Positions 59,394 to 64,000 of a stretch of 64,000 nt of DNA are shown piece after piece. The notes under the pieces were generated by a model. That model worked only from the letters and a program-made list of their open reading frames with translations, was not told where the DNA came from and did no database searches. The position numbers were made by a program, and so were the translations under genes. Each line of letters begins with the position of its first letter. The stretch's first letter is position 1. The stretch covers positions 1 through 64,000 of the forward strand of contig JAZQMY010000056.1 in the NCBI GenBank assembly GCA_045627045.1, in the 5' to 3' direction. This stretch comes from SIG351 sp045627045 (GTDB lineage: Bacteria > Bacillota > Clostridia > HGM11327).

Positions 59394-60890
59394 ATGAACA
59401 GACTTTATAAAAGAATAGTATTGTTTGGTGTTGACGGTGCTGGTGCATTTTTCCGTGAGGCAGACACCCCGAATATTGACAGAATATTCAAAAACGGTTC
59501 CCGTACATATGACGGGATAACTGCCCTTCCTTCGATAAGCGCTGAGTGCTGGGGATCAATGCTCCACGGAGTTGATCCTTCTGCTCACAAAATGACAAAC
59601 GGCTCAATACAAGTGAAACAGGCAATGAGCGATTCGCGCTATCCGTCTTTTTTCAGAGTGATAAGAGAGAATTATCCAGATGCGGTGCTTGCTTCATTTA
59701 CCACATGGTCGGCGATAAACAGAGGAATAATCGAAAACGACATCGGCGTTATCAAAGTGAACGGAGACGAAAGAACAGTCACAGATAAAGCTGTTGAATT
59801 TGTCAGCAATAATGAGTTCGATCTTCTTTTCGTCATGTATGAGGAGGTCGATCTGAAGGGACATCATAATGGCTATGGCTCACAGAGACATCTTGAGGAG
59901 ATAACTCAAAGCGACAGATATATCGGAGAGATATACGATGCTCTTGAAAAAAGAGGAATGGTTGAGGATACTCTCTTTATTGTATCGCCTGATCATGGCG
60001 GCACGATTTACGGCAATCATGGCGGAGATACAAAGGAAGAGATGCAGATAATGATAGCAGTTGCCGGAAAAGGAGTAATCAATGGAACAATGGGCGGGGA
60101 TGAGCCTGTTTATGTAAAATCCGTTGCGGCTATTATTTTATACGGTATGGGACTGGGTATTCCGGAGACGTGGACGGCGAATGTTCCGTTGAATTTGTTT
60201 GAAAACTATAATGAACAGGAGCGAATAAGAGTGGAGGACAGACAGGAAGTCACACGGGATATACTCAATGACGGGCTTATCAGAACGCCTATCTGGTTTG
60301 AAGGCTCAATGCTCGAATATATGAATCATGATATAGTTCAGACAGTGGGTGAAATCACTTTTCATCCGGGAATACACAGAGAGTCTGCTGACTTATCAAA
60401 AGGATATGTTCTTTTGAAAAGATACAAGGTTGGTATTGACAGCTTTGCGGTTGGAATAAGGATAAAGTACACTGAATTCAATCACGACGAAGTCCTTTTT
60501 TCAAATTCAAGAGCAAAAGATCCGAATTTTAATGGATTTAATGCTATTCTGACAAAAGGCGGAGTAACGTTCAGGATAGGAAACGGCAGATACGGTCAGA
60601 AATTTGACTTTGATTTTGAACACAAACCAAATGAATGGTTCAGTTTTATTGTTTCAATTGACAGAGATAATCAGAAGATCTCAGCTTTTTTTAATTATGA
60701 GCTTATCACAGAGTATGCCATAAATGAAGAATTCCGTACTTCTACGCTTGATTCGCTTGATTTCGGAATAGGAATGGACGGTATGGAGGAGTATCCTTAC
60801 CATCTAGAAGCACTTCTTTCTGAACTTTATATATTCAGAATAGCGGTAAACGAAGCTGATATGATAAAAATCAAGGAACAGTACGATTGA
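59394..60890 (+). CDS. Alkaline-phosphatase-superfamily phosphodiesterase 2 with LamG-like domain
   Basis: Protein of 498 residues. The first 270 are closely related to the preceding gene product (VLFGVDGAGAFF, ALPSISAECWGSMLHGVDP, SPDHGGTIYGNHGGDT). In the middle, MYEEVDLKGHHNGYG replaces QFDSVDGAGHRFGYG. Residues about 300-498 form a beta-rich concanavalin/LamG-like domain (WFEGSMLEYMNHD, SFAVGIRIKYTEF, WFSFIVSIDRDNQKISAFFN, LLSELYIFRIA), unusual for an intracellular enzyme and probably a ligand-binding unit. Arose by tandem duplication. TTGA overlap with the next gene shows coupling. Confidence 0.83.
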   Translation: MNRLYKRIVLFGVDGAGAFFREADTPNIDRIFKNGSRTYDGITALPSISAECWGSMLHGVDPSAHKMTNGSIQVKQAMSDSRYPSFFRVIRENYPDAVLASFTTWSAINRGIIENDIGVIKVNGDERTVTDKAVEFVSNNEFDLLFVMYEEVDLKGHHNGYGSQRHLEEITQSDRYIGEIYDALEKRGMVEDTLFIVSPDHGGTIYGNHGGDTKEEMQIMIAVAGKGVINGTMGGDEPVYVKSVAAIILYGMGLGIPETWTANVPLNLFENYNEQERIRVEDRQEVTRDILNDGLIRTPIWFEGSMLEYMNHDIVQTVGEITFHPGIHRESADLSKGYVLLKRYKVGIDSFAVGIRIKYTEFNHDEVLFSNSRAKDPNFNGFNAILTKGGVTFRIGNGRYGQKFDFDFEHKPNEWFSFIVSIDRDNQKISAFFNYELITEYAINEEFRTSTLDSLDFGIGMDGMEEYPYHLEALLSELYIFRIAVNEADMIKIKEQYD

Positions 60891-61459
60891 CGATGATGAA
60901 GCAAATGAAAGATTATTTAAGAAAAAATATCGCGAATATACTCACGGCATCCAGATTTTTCATTGCAATGGCGTTGCTGATACTGTATTTTACAAATTCG
61001 GAGAATTGGTTCTGGAGATGTCTTGCATTATTTTTGCTTGGCTGCCTGACGGATATTTTTGACGGTATTGTTGCAAGAAAAACGGATTCTGTAAGCAATA
61101 CCGGAAAGATACTCGATCCGTTCTGCGATAAGGCGATGATGCTGTGTATGCTTTTGGTGCTTGCACTTGGAGGATACGTTTATATGTGGGCATTTGTCCT
61201 TCTGGCGATAAAAGAGCTTCTTATGATAATCGGTTCATTATTCTTCCTCAATAAAAAGATCGTAGTGATGTCGAATTGGTATGGAAAGTCAGCAACGATA
61301 CTTTTGAGTTTTTCTGTTGTGCTTGCGGTAGCTGGATTAAGACCGTTCAGCGATTGGGCACTTGCAGTATCGCTTATGTGGACGTTTGCTACTATGGTGC
61401 AGTATGCGACTTTGTATTATAAGCAGATAAAAGAAAACAAAAGAACTGAAAACAATTGA
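60887..61459 (+). CDS. CDP-alcohol phosphatidyltransferase
   Basis: Membrane enzyme of 190 residues with about six helices and the full family signature DGIVARKTDSVSNTGKILD followed by PFCD (DG-x2-AR-x8-G-x3-D-x3-D), which binds the CDP group and two metal ions. Such enzymes join a CDP-linked lipid or alcohol to an alcohol, for example in phosphatidylglycerol phosphate or phosphatidylinositol phosphate synthesis. TTG 60887 overlaps the previous stop codon; ATG 60893 is an alternative. Context with two phosphodiesterases suggests a non-standard head group, which is inference. Confidence 0.88.
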   Translation: MTMMKQMKDYLRKNIANILTASRFFIAMALLILYFTNSENWFWRCLALFLLGCLTDIFDGIVARKTDSVSNTGKILDPFCDKAMMLCMLLVLALGGYVYMWAFVLLAIKELLMIIGSLFFLNKKIVVMSNWYGKSATILLSFSVVLAVAGLRPFSDWALAVSLMWTFATMVQYATLYYKQIKENKRTENN

Positions 61460-61488
61460 TTTTTCAGCAGATAATGACAGGAAAAGAC

Positions 61489-61517
61489 TTGCAATTTTTG
61501 AACTTTAAGTGTAAAAT
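61489..61517 (+). promoter_or_regulatory. Promoter for sugar isomerase/epimerase gene
   Basis: TTGCAA (61489-61494), 17 bp spacer ending GTG, TAAAAT (61512-61517). Confidence 0.65.
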
Positions 61518-61550
61518 ATATATAAGATTTATTCTTAGGAGGAATATAAT

Positions 61551-62519
61551 ATGAAATTAGGTGTAGTAGGTGCTCTGTTCAGCAACAGACCCCTCAAGGA
61601 TGCTCTTGATTACCTCAAGACACTCGGTGTTCAGATGATAGAAATCGGTACGGGCGGCTTCCCGGGCGATGCACATTGCAAACCCGCAGAGCTTCTTGCC
61701 GATGAAAAGAAACTTGAAGAATTCAAGAAAACGATAGCTGATTCAGGCATTGAAATAAGCGCATTTGCTTGCCACGGCAACCCTGTTCACCCTGACAAGG
61801 AAAAGGCTGCAGAATTCTGCACAGCTTTCAACAATACTGTTCTTCTCGCAGAGAAGATGGGAATCGACAGAATCATTACATTCTCAGGCTGCCCGGGCGG
61901 CTCAAAGGATGACAAGACTCCGAACTGGGTAACATGCCCTTGGCCGGATGATTTCCTTTCTATCCTTGATTATCAGTGGAATGAGGTTCTCGTTCCTTAC
62001 TGGAAGGAAGCTGTAAAGTTCGCTGAAGCTCACGGCATCAAGAAGATCGCTCTTGAAATGCACCCCGGCTTCTGCGTTTACAACCCGGAGACACTTCTCA
62101 AGCTCCGTAAGGCTGTAGGAAGCGATATAATCGGCGCAAACTTTGACCCGAGCCATTTGTTCTGGCAGGGAATTGAGCCTGTTGCAGCTATCAGAGAGCT
62201 CGGCGATGCTATCCATTACGTTCATGCAAAGGATACAAGAATTGATGCTATCAACACAGCTAAGTACGGCGTTCTTGATACAAAGCATTATACAGACGAA
62301 ATCCATCGTTCATGGATATTCCGTTCAGTAGGCTATGGCCACGATATGCAGGTTTGGAGAGATATCGTAAGCAACCTCAAGCTTGTAGGCTATGATGACG
62401 TTCTCAGCATTGAGCATGAGGACAGCCTTATGTCGCCGACTGAGGGCTTTGAAAAGGCAGTTAAGTTCCTTAAGGATGCCATCATTTCAGAGTCAGCAGG
62501 CGAGATCTGGTGGGCTTGA
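61551..62519 (+). CDS. Sugar phosphate isomerase/epimerase (xylose-isomerase-like TIM barrel)
   Basis: Protein of 322 residues of the AP-endonuclease-2/IolE-like TIM-barrel family. Metal-binding segments: TLGVQMIEIGTGG, ISAFACHGNPVHPDKEKA, ALEMHPGFCVYNPETLL, GANFDPSHLFWQGI, YVHAKDTRI and LSIEHEDSLM, which hold the expected Glu/His/Asp ligands. Members isomerise or epimerise sugars or inositol derivatives. AGGAGG precedes the ATG, a strong site. Single-gene unit with promoter and terminator. Confidence 0.9.
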   Translation: MKLGVVGALFSNRPLKDALDYLKTLGVQMIEIGTGGFPGDAHCKPAELLADEKKLEEFKKTIADSGIEISAFACHGNPVHPDKEKAAEFCTAFNNTVLLAEKMGIDRIITFSGCPGGSKDDKTPNWVTCPWPDDFLSILDYQWNEVLVPYWKEAVKFAEAHGIKKIALEMHPGFCVYNPETLLKLRKAVGSDIIGANFDPSHLFWQGIEPVAAIRELGDAIHYVHAKDTRIDAINTAKYGVLDTKHYTDEIHRSWIFRSVGYGHDMQVWRDIVSNLKLVGYDDVLSIEHEDSLMSPTEGFEKAVKFLKDAIISESAGEIWWA

Positions 62520-62534
62520 TAAAAAACATTCTGA

Positions 62535-62564
62535 CCGTATCGGATTATTCCGGTACGGTTTTTT
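62535..62564 (+). terminator. Terminator after isomerase
   Basis: CCGTATCGG (62535-62543) pairs with CCGGTACGG (62550-62558; one G-U), then six T residues. Confidence 0.85.
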
Positions 62565-62581
62565 ATTATGCAATATTTTAC

Positions 62582-62610
62582 TTGACAAATCGGGAATTTT
62601 GGTGTAAAAT
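62582..62610 (+). promoter_or_regulatory. Promoter for MarR regulator
   Basis: TTGACA (62582-62587), 17 bp spacer ending GTG, TAAAAT (62605-62610), directly followed by the operator. Confidence 0.75.
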
Positions 62611-62611
62611 G

Positions 62612-62637
62612 TTTTTAGTTAGGTATCTAACTAAAAA
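62612..62637. promoter_or_regulatory. Perfect MarR-type operator
   Basis: TTTTTAGTTAG (62612-62622), GTAT, CTAACTAAAAA (62627-62637): two perfect 11-base arms directly after the -10 and covering the expected transcription start. Best explained as autoregulation by the MarR protein encoded just downstream. Confidence 0.75.
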
Positions 62638-62664
62638 TAAAGGATCAAAAGGATCTTTCTGATT

Positions 62665-63135
62665 ATGGATAAGAACAATAAGCTTCCGGCAGAGGAAACA
62701 AGGCCTTGCCCGGAAGAAATGCCTACAATGATGCTTCTGAATGACGTATCGAAGCTTTTTCACGATAAATTAAGGGGATATAACGAGAGTGTCGGCGTGC
62801 CTGACGGTTTCAGACGTATTCTATTTGAACTTCGCAGAGGCGACGGCAAAACACAGCTTGAAATATCGAGAATGACTCATCTCAAGGCACCGACTGTCAG
62901 CGTGGCACTTCAGAAAATGGAGCTAGCAGGGTTGGTTGAGAGAAAAACGGATGAAGAGGATATGCGTCAGAGCAGAGTGTTCATAACGGATAAGGGCAGA
63001 GAGATTATGGGCATTGTTCATTCCAATCTGAAAAAGGCGGAGAAAATCACTCTGGAGCCTATTACGCCGGAGGAAGAGGAGCAGCTGAAAACAATATTGC
63101 TCAAGATGAGAAAGCCGCTGATAGAGGAAGAATAA
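62665..63135 (+). CDS. MarR-family transcriptional regulator
   Basis: Winged-helix dimeric regulator of 156 residues: N-terminal helices (MPTMMLLNDVSKLFHDKL), recognition helix region KTQLEISRMTHLKAPTVSVA, followed by LQKMELAGLVERKTDEEDM, the wing with RQSRVFITDKGREI, and C-terminal dimer helices. MarR proteins respond to small phenolic or other ligands. A perfect palindrome over its own promoter implies self-repression. Which other genes it controls is not visible; the downstream gene has its own promoter without the operator. Confidence 0.9.
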   Translation: MDKNNKLPAEETRPCPEEMPTMMLLNDVSKLFHDKLRGYNESVGVPDGFRRILFELRRGDGKTQLEISRMTHLKAPTVSVALQKMELAGLVERKTDEEDMRQSRVFITDKGREIMGIVHSNLKKAEKITLEPITPEEEEQLKTILLKMRKPLIEEE

Positions 63136-63207
63136 AAAGCTATTGAGGCATTGCTTTTGCAAATAAAGCAGGTTTGATCAAATAATATACTGAATCGGAT
63201 ATAACTT

Positions 63208-63238
63208 GGGGCGAAAAATAGTTTTTTGCCTCTTTTTT
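63208..63238 (+). terminator. Terminator after MarR gene
   Basis: GGGGCGAAAAA (63208-63218) pairs with TTTTTTGCCTC (63222-63232; two G-U pairs), then six T residues. Confidence 0.7.
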
Positions 63239-63250
63239 ATTAAATAATTA

Positions 63251-63279
63251 TTGAAAAAATACAGGATGTGTGTTATACT
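63251..63279 (+). promoter_or_regulatory. Promoter for the M50-like membrane protein
   Basis: TTGAAA (63251-63256), 17 bp spacer, TATACT (63274-63279). Confidence 0.6.
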
Positions 63280-63340
63280 ATACATTATAGTGAAAAATAG
63301 TGAAAAAGTTCAGATGCCTTTGAGGCAGAAAGGATAAAAG

Positions 63341-64000
63341 ATGTACGAGTACCTCATATATTTTATTCAGAACGGATTTGCGGTGTTCCTCTTTACCGTT
63401 CCGGCATTCGTATTATCGCTTCTTGCAGGAGAATATGTAAGAGCGATGGTGATCAAAAATTATCTGGGATATGAGATACCGAGAAATCCGAAAGAATACC
63501 TTTCTGTTTCCGGAACGATAGTCGGCTGTATTTTCGGCTACGGCTGGGCAAAGAAAAGAGAGTACAACGATTCATCCCTTTCAAAAGGCAAGAGGCTGGT
63601 AATTGCGTTGTCCGGCTTTATTGGCAATATCTGCTTTACGGTCATTCTTTTACTTATCCAGGCTTTTATCATGACTGTTGCTCTGTGGATGGGATTGAAG
63701 CTTACAGGTGCTCTTGACTGGACGCTTTTCGCATTCAATATTTTCATCTGGAGCTCAACGGCGCTTGCTTTCACAAGATTGCTCATAATTCCGGGCTTTG
63801 ACGGATATGATGTTGTCAAGATACTGTTCTTTGACAGAAAAAACGGCAAAAAGCTCAGGGCATTCGAGAATTCGGGCAAATGGATATTTTTTATTCTTGC
63901 TCTTTTCTCATTCCTGCTCTATGCCATAGCACTCGCCAACCTCAGCATCCTGTTGTATGTCGTTGAATCACCGACTTCAGCGCTTCTGACGGTTCTCGGG
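63341..64000 (+). CDS. Site-2-protease (M50)-like membrane protein lacking HExxH (partial)
   Basis: The gene starts at ATG 63341 (AGAAAGGATAAAAG upstream) and is open to the window end, 220 codons. The order of segments follows M50 site-2 proteases: a first helix ending LLAGEYVRAMVIKNYLGYEI where active enzymes have HEYAHA, then SVSGTIVGCIFGYGWAKKRE (compare GTLL...GWAKPVP), RLVIALSGFIGNICFTVILL (compare AGPxAN), and LIIPGFDGYDVVKILFF (compare PIPPLDG). Both His ligands of HExxH are replaced (GEYVR) while the Asp of the DG motif remains, so I predict a non-catalytic relative. The rest lies outside the window. Confidence 0.65.
   Translation, partial: MYEYLIYFIQNGFAVFLFTVPAFVLSLLAGEYVRAMVIKNYLGYEIPRNPKEYLSVSGTIVGCIFGYGWAKKREYNDSSLSKGKRLVIALSGFIGNICFTVILLLIQAFIMTVALWMGLKLTGALDWTLFAFNIFIWSSTALAFTRLLIIPGFDGYDVVKILFFDRKNGKKLRAFENSGKWIFFILALFSFLLYAIALANLSILLYVVESPTSALLTVLG

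Noticed and set aside
1..64000. tRNA, rRNA and CRISPR arrays
   Set aside because: No TpsiC-loop-like GGTTCGA context with cloverleaf arms, no rRNA segments and no regularly spaced direct repeats were seen on either strand.

Overview
The window reads as a chromosomal segment of an anaerobic, probably spore-forming gut or rumen Clostridia (Oscillospiraceae/Ruminococcaceae-like). The reasons are: the rlmB-yacP-sigH order typical of Firmicutes; SigH itself; AGGAGG-type ribosome binding sites with some TTG/GTG starts; many -35/-10 pairs with 17 bp spacing; and a heavy load of glycosidases, SGNH esterases, BspA-like repeat proteins and SipW/TasA-type exported proteins. This is inferred from gene content only. 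I see no tRNA, rRNA, CRISPR array, prophage or intact insertion sequence.

Layout. 1-291: two small exported products on the minus strand, the first cut by the window edge. 516-4804: mgtE with an unusual leader, then rlmB, yacP, sigH and a family 4 uracil-DNA glycosylase. 4839-9239 (minus): operon of an SGNH-GDPD fusion, a metallophosphoesterase and an MGH1-like glycosidase. 9336-13129: two CBM9-like proteins (one cytoplasmic, one lipoprotein), galM and an SGNH hydrolase. 13283-17061: a Ca2+-type P-ATPase and an acyltransferase-like protein. 17123-18772: a decayed zone with a truncated membrane-protein gene, a probable transposon end, a SurA/PrsA-N-like exported protein and a frameshifted small exported peptide behind a promoter with twin palindromes. 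18859-21506: ECF sigma, anti-sigma, a small secreted protein and a polysaccharide deacetylase. 21652-23265: a uraA-type permease behind a leader with an attenuator-like fold. 23337-25649 (minus): a GH95 enzyme.

25750-40619 is an apparent L-rhamnose operon: GH78, a cysteine-synthase-like PLP enzyme, a TIM-barrel hydrolase, an SGNH esterase, rhaB, rhaA, a 1,520-residue BspA-like lipoprotein with seven modules, and a second GH78. The glycosidases lack signal peptides, so import of oligosaccharides followed by cytoplasmic breakdown is the likely route. RhaD, a regulator and a transporter are not in the window.

40842-46847 is a livKHMGF-type ABC transporter operon ending in an FN3-tyrosine phosphatase. 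46992-55108 is the most striking block, a surface-fibre locus: a large InlB-repeat/His-Cys/SpaA-like adhesin behind a folded leader, five TasA/camelysin-like subunits, their dedicated SipW-type signal peptidase, and a membrane/cell-wall anchor protein. 55142-62564 holds an alpha-glucuronidase-like hydrolase, an organophosphate-type MFS transporter, two tandem alkaline-phosphatase-superfamily phosphodiesterases, a CDP-alcohol phosphatidyltransferase and a sugar isomerase, which together suggest phosphodiester or head-group metabolism. 62582-64000: a MarR regulator with a perfect operator, and the start of an M50-like membrane protein that has lost its HExxH motif.
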